This document shows positions 35,901-42,713 of a stretch of 52,896 nucleotides of DNA, piece by piece (the stretch's first letter is position 1; every line of letters starts with the position of its first letter). Source of the DNA: Gemmatimonadota bacterium (GTDB lineage: Bacteria; Gemmatimonadota; Gemmatimonadetes; Gemmatimonadales; Gemmatimonadaceae). The stretch is from NCBI GenBank assembly GCA_947471365.1, contig CANIWQ010000007.1, positions 1-52,896 on the forward strand, read 5' to 3'. Under the pieces are notes generated by a model. That model was not told the origin of the DNA. It made no database searches and saw nothing but the letters and a program-made list of their open reading frames with translations. The translations under genes were made by a program, and so were the position numbers.

Positions 35901-36015
35901 GAGGGGTCACGTCGTCCCGTGGCACACTCGGCTCCGCGGGGATCTCGGAAGCGAGGAGCGTGGCTTCGGCAGGGACCGGCTTCGCTGTCGTCTTGATCTT
36001 CTTCTTCACCATCAT
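32926..36015 (-). CDS. CheB-CheR-PAS fusion protein
   Basis: A protein of about 1029 residues. The CheB methylesterase domain comes first (about 40-230) with the catalytic triad motifs GIGASAGG, VQHLAPDH and GTGSDGTLG but without the usual receiver domain. The CheR methyltransferase follows (about 250-520) with SFFRDP, VAGCSTGEEAYSLAIL and CRNVLIYM. A heptad coiled coil (about 690-770, repeated NEELQSTNEEL-like units) and two PAS domains (about 775-900 and 905-1025) end the protein. Start at ATG 36015 or 36012 (MMVKKK or MVKKK). It overlaps the histidine kinase by four bases. There are no chemoreceptor, CheA or CheW genes nearby, so its methylation target is unclear. Confidence 0.92.
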   Translation of the reverse strand: MMVKKKIKTTAKPVPAEATLLASEIPAEPSVPRDDVTPRDAGFPIVGIGASAGGLAAFEAFLSGMPTDADPGMAFVLVQHLAPDHRSLLAELIRRKTRMQVFEVEDGMVVQPNCAYIIPPGRDMAFRNGALRLTEPSAPRGQRFPIDFFFQSLAQDQHERAIGIVLSGTGSDGTLGVRAIKAAGGMVMAQSPASTEFDGMPRSALGTGLVDDELPPAEMAAGLIRYAAHAFGSLPRVGAVSARRTENALQKIFVLLRAQTSHDFSLYKPSTIQRRIERRMAVHQFASIDDYEKFLRQSPAEVEALFRDLLIGVTSFFRDPDVFQLLEHAVVPGLFDNKPTDALVRVWVAGCSTGEEAYSLAILLVERMEALRKRYTVQVFATDIDSAAIATARAGLYPASIAADVNPERLARFFMAEPDGSGYRVHKGIRDLIIFSKQDVIKDPPFSKLDLVSCRNVLIYMSAKLQKKLIPTFHFALRPGGTLLLGMSEGIGEYDTLFTAVDRKARVYRRTDDSRGTQSRMRAGFLPNMTAVDAAGRRGRDRTEFPVKRPLRELTEQALLQQVVAAGALVNAEGDILYLHGRTGLFLELAPGEAGVNNIVKMAREGLGYELAAALRQAVRTQETAHHSGLRLKTSGRFTTVNLTVRLVTRGQGASQEAPLYLVILEEVLSATTDGVEPNAALHGQASVGGDAALAPILSTPEAEARLASQARELRAQEEYLQSAREDLQSSTEELKSSNEEMQSVNEELQSTNEELETTKEEMQSVNEELASVNAELQAKLSDLSRANDDMNNLLGGTGIGTVFLDHQLRILRFTPAVRSIINLIPSDVGRPVAHIVTNFVDYGGLVPAVLAVLDTLVPTELELQTTDGRWYLMRMLPYRTQHNVVEGAVISFLDVTETVRIRESLRKANDLLRLAVVVRDAHDAITVQDINGRIIAWNPGAVRLYGWSEAEALVMHANERIPPELRAGALTRLTQLSRAEILEPYLTQRLTKSGAKVNVTIISTALMNEAGQLYAIATTERAKPGDSS

Positions 36016-36105
36016 CCCCCACGCGCAAGGAGAGCTCACGCCGCTGCGGCGGCGTATGAAATATTACACGGGCGTGCAGCGTGCGTCAGCACCGGAAGGC
36101 GGACG

Positions 36106-37497
36106 CTACGGCGTACCGGAGGGACCCGCCTTCGCGACGGGTGGACCGCCGCCCCCCACCTCTTCCAAAGCATATTCGGACATCTTCTTGTAGAGCGTCG
36201 ACCGTGTGATGCCGAGGATCCTGGCGGCCTCGGTTCGGTGCCCGCCCGTCTGCGAGAGGACGCTCGCGATGTGGCGCCGTTCCACCTGCTCCATCGAACG
36301 GTCGTCGTTCGCGGCAAGATGCGTCGGCTCACCAAGTCCAGCCCGCTCGAGTGCGGATTGGAGATCGCTCGGTTCCAGTGCCTCGCGATCGAGCGCACCA
36401 ATGAACGACTCTGCAATCACGCGGTGCAGTTGCCGCACGTTACCCGGCCACTCGAGTGTGGCGAGCCATGCCAGCGCTTTCGGTGTGAGACGACTGGGAC
36501 CCCGCCCAAGGGCGGCGTGCTCTTCTCGTAGCGCGCGCGCCGCCAGGTTGCAAATGACTTCCGCGCCGCGACTGCGGAGCGACGGCAGGGGCAGTGGCAG
36601 CATGGCGAGCATGTCGTACAGGTCGACGCGCAACGCGCCCGACCGTACATCCTGCGCGAGGTCTCGATGCGTGGTGATGACGACATGCGCGGCGAGGCGC
36701 GCCCCCACCCGTTCTTCGGCGGCGGCATTGAGGAGTTCGACGAACAGTTCTTGGGCGGGCAGCGACAGCTCAGCCACATCCTCGAGACACAACGTGCCCC
36801 CCGCCGCCCGTGCGATCAGTTCGCGGACGTTGATTCCGTCACGGGCGATGCGCTCGTCCTCTGGCACGTTGGCAGGCACCGTCGGCCCGAAGGCGGCGCA
36901 GGGGAGTCGGACATACCGCTTGTCCGCGCCTGGGGACAGCTGGTGCAGCAACTCCGCGATGGCGCCCTTGCCCGTGCCGGGCTCGCCGACGACGAGAATC
37001 GGCAGGGCACTCCGGGCAAATCGCTCCACCAGCCGCAGCACACGCCGCATGAGCGGTGATTCGTCGAGCAGGCCGTACGGATCTACAACCCGTGCCGTCG
37101 CCATCCGGTGCGCACGCGCCATGCGTGATCGCTGGATTCCACGATCGATCGCCGCGCTCAGGAGGTCGAGGTCCACGGGCTTGGTCTGCACGTCCTCAGC
37201 GCCCGCCCGCAACGCCCGGACCGTCGTTCGAACGTCCACCTCGCCGCTCAGCAGAATGACCGTGGCGGACGGATCCTGCCGGCGGAGTTCGGCGAGCACC
37301 TGCACGCCATCGAGCCCGGGCATCAGCAGGTCGACCACCACGACGTCCGGCGACAGCTGCTCGTACGCGAGGAGGGCATCGGCACCGTTCTTCATAAACG
37401 AGACCTGGTAACCACGCGTCTCGAGCTGCGACGCGAGCATCCGGCCGAAGAGATCCTCGTCGTCGATGACCAGCAGGCGTCCGGTATCCAAGTTCAC
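36106..37497 (-). CDS. NtrC-like response regulator lacking a GAFTGA loop
   Basis: A 463-residue protein with receiver (about 1-125, phospho-acceptor in VVVVDLLMPGLDG), AAA+ ATPase (about 145-370) and Fis-type DNA-binding domain (about 410-450, EAARILGITRSTLYKKM). Walker A is GEPGTGKGAIAE. Between Walker A and Walker B the segment that normally carries GAFTGA is missing or unrecognisable (CAAFGPTVPANVPEDER). Walker B reads GGTLCLEDVAEL with Glu-Asp in place of the usual Asp-Glu, and the second arginine-finger position is changed (DLYDML). This makes sigma-54 activation doubtful; a DNA-binding regulator using sigma-70 promoters is more likely. It starts at GTG 37497 without a clear ribosome site. 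Confidence 0.88.
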   Translation of the reverse strand: MNLDTGRLLVIDDEDLFGRMLASQLETRGYQVSFMKNGADALLAYEQLSPDVVVVDLLMPGLDGVQVLAELRRQDPSATVILLSGEVDVRTTVRALRAGAEDVQTKPVDLDLLSAAIDRGIQRSRMARAHRMATARVVDPYGLLDESPLMRRVLRLVERFARSALPILVVGEPGTGKGAIAELLHQLSPGADKRYVRLPCAAFGPTVPANVPEDERIARDGINVRELIARAAGGTLCLEDVAELSLPAQELFVELLNAAAEERVGARLAAHVVITTHRDLAQDVRSGALRVDLYDMLAMLPLPLPSLRSRGAEVICNLAARALREEHAALGRGPSRLTPKALAWLATLEWPGNVRQLHRVIAESFIGALDREALEPSDLQSALERAGLGEPTHLAANDDRSMEQVERRHIASVLSQTGGHRTEAARILGITRSTLYKKMSEYALEEVGGGGPPVAKAGPSGTP

Positions 37498-37667
37498 GTC
37501 GTGGCTTTGATGGTCGAGATGCGCGGCGGGCGCCGCGAAGCGTCAGCCGTCGTCGGCATCGCTCCATTCGAAGTTACGCTGAGGCACCGGCGTCCACCAC
37601 GCGCTCGGCTCGGAGAGGCACCTCTCGTCGGGGGGCGCGCGTCCCGTGTCCGCGACGCGTCTCCCTT

Positions 37668-39842
37668 TTACGCTGGGGCGCTCTCAAGCGCGTGCCGCAA
37701 CTCGACGGCAAGCGCGGCAATGGTGAAGGGCTTGCGTATAAAGCGGGTCTCATGCTCGAGGGGGCCGCAGCGATCGACGATACCGGCGGGCTGGCCGGAC
37801 ATGAACACGCACTTGAGCTCCGGATGGACCGCCCGCAGCCTGCGCGACAGCTCGATCCCGTTCATCTGGGGCATGACCACATCGGTGAGGAGCAGGTCGA
37901 TCGCGCCCTTTTGTTCCTGCATAATGCGGATGGCCTCGCTGGGGCCCGCAGCGCACAGCACCGTGTAGCCGATCAGTGTCAGCTGGATGTCGAGCATGCG
38001 GAGCACCGCGGGTTCGTCCTCCACCACCAGGATTGTCTCCCGCCCGAGCGGCGGCGGCGCCACCGGTGGCTCCGCGTCCGGCACCATCGGCGCCGCGTGT
38101 CGCGGAAAGTAGAGAGCGAATGTCGCACCCTCTCCGGCTGCGCTCGCGAGTGTCACGAAGCCACCCGCTTGCGTCACGGCACCGTGAAGCGTCGCCAGTC
38201 CCAGGCCGGTACCCTCGCCGACGGACTTGGTGGTGAAGAACGGATCAAAGACGCGCGATTTCACCTCGCTCGTCATGCCGCAGCCGTTGTCGCGAACGAC
38301 AATCCGCACGTATTCACCTGGGACCGCGTTCGGCGTGGCCGCGCAGAAGACCGCGTCCAGCACACAGTTCTCGGTCAGCACCGACAACACGCCGGTGCCT
38401 TTCATGGCGTCTCGCGCGTTGATGCACAGGTTCACCAGCAACTGGCCGAGTTGGGATGAATCCATCAGGATCGGCCACAACCCATCCACCGGCTGCCAAT
38501 CCAGCCGCACGTTGGGTCCGAGCAGGCGCAGCAACATGCGGAGCGACCGTGTCACGCAGAGATTCACGTCCAGCACCGTGGGGCTGACGGGTTCCTCGCG
38601 CGCGAAGGTCAGCAACTGCCGCGTGAGTTCCGCAGACCGAAGCGCGGCCGATTGAATCTCCCGCAGGCTGTCGTTCGCCTCCATGGTCGGCGGTGCCTGG
38701 CCCATCGCGAGCTCGGTGTTGCCGAGGATCACGCTGAGCATGTTGTTGTAGTCGTGGGCGATGCCGCTGGTGAGCCTCCCTATGGACTCCAGCTTTTCGG
38801 CCTGTGCGAGGGTGCGCAGCGATTCCGCACGCTGCCGTTCGGCACGCCGGAGTTCGGTGATGTCCAGCAACACCCCAGCCAACTTGGAGATCCGCCCCAT
38901 CTCATCTTTCGACGACTTGCCCAGTATGACCATTACGGTCCGCACGTCCCCGTCCGGCCGAACGACACGATACTCAAGCGGCGCTTCCCCCTCCCCGCTC
39001 ACGGCGACAGCCCGAGCGGCGGCTTCCACCAGTCCCCTGTCGTCCGGATGCACGTGCACCGTGATCAGATCAGAGACGTCGTCGCGCGATTCGGCCGGAG
39101 CGAGCCCATGGATCCGCTTGATTTCGTCTGCCCATTGAATGCGGTTGTACGGGATGTCCCAGGTCCAGTGCCCGACGTGCGCCACATGCTCGGCCTCGCG
39201 CAGGGCAGCTTCGCTCGAGCGTAGCGACAACTCCGTCTCCTTGAGCGCGGTGATGTCGCTGATCGCGATGTCGTATGCATCGATTCCGCCCCGGTTCTTG
39301 ACGGCATGGGCGGTCAGGTGTGCCCAAAAGGCGGCGCGGTCGCTCTTCACCATGCGCAGCTCACCCGACGCCGAGGCACCGGATTTGACAAGCCGTTGGC
39401 GAAACCTGTGATAGTTGTCTTGGTCTTCCGCAGCGACGAAGACCGACAGGGGCTGCCCGACGACCGCGCCTCGAGGAACGCCGAGCAGGGCGCCGAGCGT
39501 GAGGTTGGCCTGAACGACCTCCCACGTGTCGCTTACCGAGCAGTATCCCGAAGGTGCCGAGTCATACAGATCGACAAAGCGTGCACGCGACTCCTCCAAC
39601 TCCGATCGCGTGCGGCGCAGCTCCTCGTTCTGCATCACCAACTCAATTTCATGCACGCGCAGGTCGTGCAGGATGCGCGCCTGCCGCATCGGCGAGGAGT
39701 CCTCCGGCGACGGGTGGGCGAGCGAGTCTTCCCCTGGCTGCGCCGCGTCTGTGCGCAACCAGTCCTCGGCCTCCCGGCGTAGCGCCCGCGCCGCCTCGTC
39801 GACCTGCCGCGTGCCGACCGGTTGTTTGTACTTCCCGGTCAT
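37668..39842 (-). CDS. Hybrid histidine kinase (PAS-PAS-HisKA-HATPase-REC)
   Basis: A protein of about 724 residues. After an N-terminal coiled coil (ILHDLRVHEIELVMQNEELR) come a first PAS domain similar to that in the kinase at 31541..32929, a second PAS with PAC (HWTWDIPYNRIQWADE), a HisKA domain with GRLTSGIAHDYNNML, an HATPase domain (NLCINARDAM, VRDNGCGM, FDPFFTTK, GTGLGLATLHGAV) and a C-terminal receiver with LLLTDVVMPQMNG. The HDYNN form is typical of soluble hybrid kinases. Start at ATG 39842 (MTGKYKQPVG) by comparison with its paralogue; ATG 39878 would add 12 residues and overlap a short upstream reading frame as ATGA. Confidence 0.92.
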   Translation of the reverse strand: MTGKYKQPVGTRQVDEAARALRREAEDWLRTDAAQPGEDSLAHPSPEDSSPMRQARILHDLRVHEIELVMQNEELRRTRSELEESRARFVDLYDSAPSGYCSVSDTWEVVQANLTLGALLGVPRGAVVGQPLSVFVAAEDQDNYHRFRQRLVKSGASASGELRMVKSDRAAFWAHLTAHAVKNRGGIDAYDIAISDITALKETELSLRSSEAALREAEHVAHVGHWTWDIPYNRIQWADEIKRIHGLAPAESRDDVSDLITVHVHPDDRGLVEAAARAVAVSGEGEAPLEYRVVRPDGDVRTVMVILGKSSKDEMGRISKLAGVLLDITELRRAERQRAESLRTLAQAEKLESIGRLTSGIAHDYNNMLSVILGNTELAMGQAPPTMEANDSLREIQSAALRSAELTRQLLTFAREEPVSPTVLDVNLCVTRSLRMLLRLLGPNVRLDWQPVDGLWPILMDSSQLGQLLVNLCINARDAMKGTGVLSVLTENCVLDAVFCAATPNAVPGEYVRIVVRDNGCGMTSEVKSRVFDPFFTTKSVGEGTGLGLATLHGAVTQAGGFVTLASAAGEGATFALYFPRHAAPMVPDAEPPVAPPPLGRETILVVEDEPAVLRMLDIQLTLIGYTVLCAAGPSEAIRIMQEQKGAIDLLLTDVVMPQMNGIELSRRLRAVHPELKCVFMSGQPAGIVDRCGPLEHETRFIRKPFTIAALAVELRHALESAPA

Positions 39843-39874
39843 GGCACTCCGCGTGTCATCTGGTGTCCGCGGGT

Positions 39875-39940
39875 TCATGCCTCGAACACCACGCGATGGG
39901 CGGCGAGCGAGCCGTTGCCGCCCGCCAGCACGAACTTCAT
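39875..39940 (-). CDS. Possible 21-codon leader peptide
   Basis: ATG 39940 opens a 21-codon frame (MKFVLAGGNGSLAAHRVV and three more) ending at a TGA that overlaps the ATG at 39878 of the hybrid kinase frame. AAAGGA lies about nine bases upstream, one of the better ribosome sites nearby. The first ten residues resemble a nucleotide-binding N-terminus, so it may be a leader or a truncated gene end. Confidence 0.35.
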   Translation of the reverse strand: MKFVLAGGNGSLAAHRVVFEA

Positions 39941-40173
39941 GGTCTGTCGTCCTTTCAGCCGGTGCTGCCGCGCGGAGCCAGCTGAGCGCAGGTAGGCCGG
40001 CGGTCGCGGCGAACCACCGGAACAGGTGGGGCCGCCGTGCCGCGCCCTGCGGCGTGCGACCGTCCCACCACCCTCGACGATACCGCCACGCGGGGAGACC
40101 GCGGTATTGCGCGTTTACAGTAGCTGACTACCGTGAAAGGGGTATACAGTCCCAGGCGCCGCACTCCGAGGAC

Positions 40174-40378
40174 ATGCACAACGACCCGGAAGCCATGCGC
40201 CGTCTTGCCGAAGTCACGCTGGCCGAGGATACGCTCCCCGACGAGTCGGCGAAGAATGGGAGCACGGCAGGGGGCCCAGCGATGCGGCAGCCCCGCAAGG
40301 GCACGCCGTGGTACTTCGGGATGCAGTGCCATGTGGGCTGAGTCCCGTGCGTCTGCCAGTGGCACCATTCGCGCGTGC
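40174..40378 (+). pseudogene. IS5-family transposase remnant
   Basis: The frame from ATG 40174 to the stop at 40341 ends in MRQPRKGTPWYFGMQCHVG, which closely resembles the conserved IS5-family stretch of the form MHQTKKGNQWYFGMKAHIG. After the stop, the next frame reads AESRASASGT, a plausible continuation after a frameshift. Everything further is lost, including the catalytic C-terminus. No terminal inverted repeats were identified. It is a dead fragment of an insertion sequence next to two tRNA genes. Confidence 0.6.
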
Positions 40379-40411
40379 CGTGTCTGTCGCGAGCCTGCAC
40401 GCACGGTACGA

Positions 40412-40472
40412 ACTGCACGAACTGCACGCACTGCACGCACTGCACGCACTGCACGCACTGCACGCAGTGCAC
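40412..40472. repeat. 9-bp tandem repeat ACTGCACGC
   Basis: About six and a half copies of ACTGCACGC run head to tail, the first ending in GA instead of GC and the last degenerate. The unit has no dyad long enough to be a CRISPR repeat and there are no spacers. A frame on the minus strand would read Cys-Val-Gln repeats, but no gene is supported. Confidence 0.9.
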
Positions 40473-40670
40473 CTTTCCCCAACCAACGACCGCCTCTGAC
40501 GAGACGACCAGCGATGCCACCTTCCTCTCAGGAAGCGTCAAGGACTTCCAGTGGCGAGGATTCGGCATAGCTTGATGTTGGTGTTCGGAGGGGTCGGCGT
40601 GCGCTCCGCTGCGGTTCGAGACGGTGCTCCCGGCGTGCGGGAATCCCCGAGTGAAGTGCGTGATAGCGTG

Positions 40671-40743
40671 GGGCCCTTAGCTCAGCGGTTAGAGCAGCGG
40701 ACTCATAATCCGAAGTGCGATGGTTCGAATCCATCAGGGCCCA
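40671..40743 (+). tRNA. tRNA-Ile (CAT anticodon, lysidine type)
   Basis: A 73-base cloverleaf. Acceptor arm GGGCCCT pairs perfectly with AGGGCCC (40736-40742), with D arm GCTC/GAGC, anticodon loop CTCATAA and T loop TTCGAAT. The CAT anticodon together with the GGGCCCTTAGCTCAG start and overall likeness to E. coli tRNA-Ile2 point to the AUA-reading tRNA-Ile with modified lysidine, not initiator or elongator Met. The 3' CCA is not encoded. Confidence 0.85.
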
Positions 40744-40788
40744 CTTGGAAAGCGCCCGTCAGCCGATTATCGTTCTCAGGCGTTGTAC

Positions 40789-40862
40789 GGGCGCGTAGCT
40801 CAGCTGGTTAGAGCGCTGCTTTCACACAGCAGAGGTCCGGGGTTCGAGTCCCTGCGCGCCCA
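40789..40862 (+). tRNA. tRNA-Val (CAC anticodon)
   Basis: A 74-base cloverleaf. Acceptor arm GGGCGCG pairs with CGCGCCC (40855-40861); D arm GCTC/GAGC; anticodon stem CTGCT/AGCAG around loop TTCACAC gives anticodon CAC; T loop TTCGAGT. It lies 45 bases after tRNA-Ile, probably in one transcript. The 3' CCA is not encoded. Confidence 0.9.
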
Positions 40863-40867
40863 TTGCA

Positions 40868-40904
40868 AAACACCCCATCGCTGACCGGCGCCGGGGTGTT
40901 TGTT
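40868..40904 (+). terminator. Rho-independent terminator after tRNA-Val
   Basis: AAACACCCC (40868-40876) and GGGGTGTTT (40893-40901) form a perfect 9-bp stem with a 16-base loop, followed by GTTG. It follows the tRNA-Val gene by five bases and also lies beyond the convergent hflX stop. Confidence 0.75.
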
Positions 40905-40939
40905 GCGTGCGGGAGTATGCCCTGTCGAACGCGGCGTCT

Positions 40940-42244
40940 CTATCCGTCCACCACGGTGATGCCCTCGCGCTCGACACGCCCCCGCAGCGCGGCGTCGAGC
41001 CGAGCGGTGAGCAGCACGTCGCCCGTCTCCTCGTCGTGCGCGGTGGCAATCACTTCCGCGTTGCGGTGCACGTCGGCAATGAGTTTTCCGTTTCCAGCCG
41101 GAATACGCACGTGAGCGACTGGCGTCCGCGCGCGCGCGGCCGCGCGCAGCGCCTCGGTCAGCTCGGCGATATCCAAGGCGCCTCGTGCGGTCACAAACAC
41201 GGAGTTCGGGAGCAACGCCGTAATGCGAGCGCGTAACGCGTCCGCCATGTCCGGGGCGAGGCGATCCATTTTATTGAACACGTGCAGCACCGGCGTCTCC
41301 GCGACGCCAATGTCGGCCAGTACGTCGTCCACGACAATCCGTTGCTCCTCCCACGACGGATGACTCGCGTCAATCACGTGCAGGAGCAGATCGGCCTCGC
41401 GCGTCTCCTCAAGCGTGGCGCGAAAACTCGCAACGAGCTGGTGTGGCAGTTTACGCACGAACCCGACGGTGTCGGTCACAAGCGTCTTCTGTCGCTCGCC
41501 GATGTCGACTTCGCGCGTGAGGGGGTCGAGGGTGGCGAACAAACGATCCTCGATAAACACTTCGGCTGCGCCCGAGAGCGCCTTGAGAATCGAGCTCTTT
41601 CCGGCATTGGTGTAGCCAACCAGCGCGGCACGAAACTCTGACTTGCGCCCTTGCCGCTGTACTTCACGCGACTTTTTGACTTCTTCGAGGCGCTCCTGGA
41701 GCACTTTGATGCGATGCCCCACCATCCGGCGGTCCGATTCGAGCTGCGTTTCACCAGGGCCACGCACACCGATGCCACCGCGGAATTTTTCGAGGTGGGT
41801 CCACATCCGCGTCAGGCGCGGCAATGAGTATTCGAGCTGCGCGAGTTCCACTTGCATTTTCGCTTCCGCACTGCGGGCGCGCACGGCGAAAATGTCGAGA
41901 ATCAGTTCTGCGCGATCGATAACCCGCTTATTGAGTTCCAGTTCAAGATTCTTTGCCTGCGCCGGACTGAGTTCGTCATCAAAGATGACCAGCGTGGCTT
42001 CCTTTTCGGACATCATCAGCTTGAGTTCGTCAAGTTTACCCTTGCCGATATACGTCGACGAATCCGGCCGGTCGAGTTGCTGCGTGAGGTATCCCACGAC
42101 CGTGGCGCCCGCCGTATCCGTCAGGCGCGCCAACTCCTCAAGGTGCTCGTCCATCAGGTGACGCGCATTGGTGCGCTTGAGCGGAGCGCCGACCAAGATC
42201 GCCCGCTCCACCGTCGCATCCAGCGAAATCATTTCGCGTGACAT
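40940..42244 (-). CDS. hflX: GTPase HflX
   Basis: A 434-residue HflX, a GTPase that binds the 50S subunit and splits stalled ribosomes under stress. The N-terminal HflX domain includes YIGKGKLDELK, VIFDDELSPAQ and RVIDRTE-like RVIDRAELILDIFAVRA, then RGPGETQLESDRR. The G domain has G1 LVGYTNAGKSSIL, G3 DTVGFVRKLPHQLVASF and G4 NKMD. It follows the LEA14-like gene by one base and is the last gene of that minus-strand run. Confidence 0.95.
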   Translation of the reverse strand: MSREMISLDATVERAILVGAPLKRTNARHLMDEHLEELARLTDTAGATVVGYLTQQLDRPDSSTYIGKGKLDELKLMMSEKEATLVIFDDELSPAQAKNLELELNKRVIDRAELILDIFAVRARSAEAKMQVELAQLEYSLPRLTRMWTHLEKFRGGIGVRGPGETQLESDRRMVGHRIKVLQERLEEVKKSREVQRQGRKSEFRAALVGYTNAGKSSILKALSGAAEVFIEDRLFATLDPLTREVDIGERQKTLVTDTVGFVRKLPHQLVASFRATLEETREADLLLHVIDASHPSWEEQRIVVDDVLADIGVAETPVLHVFNKMDRLAPDMADALRARITALLPNSVFVTARGALDIAELTEALRAAARARTPVAHVRIPAGNGKLIADVHRNAEVIATAHDEETGDVLLTARLDAALRGRVEREGITVVDG

Positions 42245-42245
42245 C

Positions 42246-42713
42246 TTATCGCCTCAGGGAATCAAACCGTCCCTTGCTCTCGTAGGGCCTCGTGACATCG
42301 CCCGCCGGAGTCGCCACCGTCACCTGGCCGACCACGCGGTAATCCACACTGCCGGCGCGCGTCAACATGGACGCGGCGCCAAGCAGCTGCTGGAAGGTGA
42401 AACTCACGGGAAGCGTCACGTCCGTCTTGGCGTGTTCGGTGAGCGTCACCATTTTGTCGATCGTGCCCACCGCGACCTGATTCGTATCGACAAACAGGTG
42501 ATACGACACGCGGCGCGCGTCGAGCCGATACGCGTTCGGATTGTAGACACTGAGAATCAGGTCCAGTGACCCGCCGGTCGCGCCGACACCTTTGAAACGC
42601 ACGTCCTTGAGCTCGACCACCGGCGTAGCAAACGCGGCGCGTCCCAACGAGGCACACCCGCCGATCGTCGCCGCCGTCACGGCCATCGCCATCATCCAGC
42701 CACGAGCCTTCAC
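42246..42713 (-). CDS. LEA14/WHy-type lipoprotein
   Basis: A 155-residue protein with a lipoprotein signal sequence ending in the lipobox TIGGC (cysteine near residue 20). The mature part reads like a single LEA14/WHy beta domain, with LDLILSVYNPNAYRLDARRV and VSYHLFVDTNQVAVG. Such proteins occur in many bacteria and are linked to desiccation tolerance or outer-membrane biology, without a fixed biochemical role. GTG 42713 overlaps the rarA stop as GTGA. Confidence 0.8.
   Translation of the reverse strand: MKARGWMMAMAVTAATIGGCASLGRAAFATPVVELKDVRFKGVGATGGSLDLILSVYNPNAYRLDARRVSYHLFVDTNQVAVGTIDKMVTLTEHAKTDVTLPVSFTFQQLLGAASMLTRAGSVDYRVVGQVTVATPAGDVTRPYESKGRFDSLRR

Larger units (their letters stand above)
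39941..40670. other. 730-base region without intact genes
   Basis: Between the hybrid kinase leader and the tRNA genes I see no intact protein gene. It holds a transposase remnant (about 40174-40378) and a 9-bp tandem repeat (40412-40472). Long frames are open on both strands but their translations are low-complexity or arginine-rich. The last 90 bases should contain the tRNA promoter, but I cannot place it securely. Confidence 0.6.

Noticed and set aside
30900-39842. Classical chemotaxis operon
   Set aside because: CheB-CheR is present but there is no CheA, CheW, CheY of the single-domain type or chemoreceptor, and the output regulators bind DNA.
40412-40472. CRISPR-like repeat array
   Set aside because: The units are 9 bases long, directly abutting, with no spacers, and no cas genes are near. 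It is a simple tandem repeat.
40128-40568. Cysteine-rich protein on the minus strand with Cys-Val-Gln repeats
   Set aside because: The repeats are only the translation of the 9-bp tandem repeat, the frame runs antisense through the transposase remnant, and the rest has no domain-like sequence.
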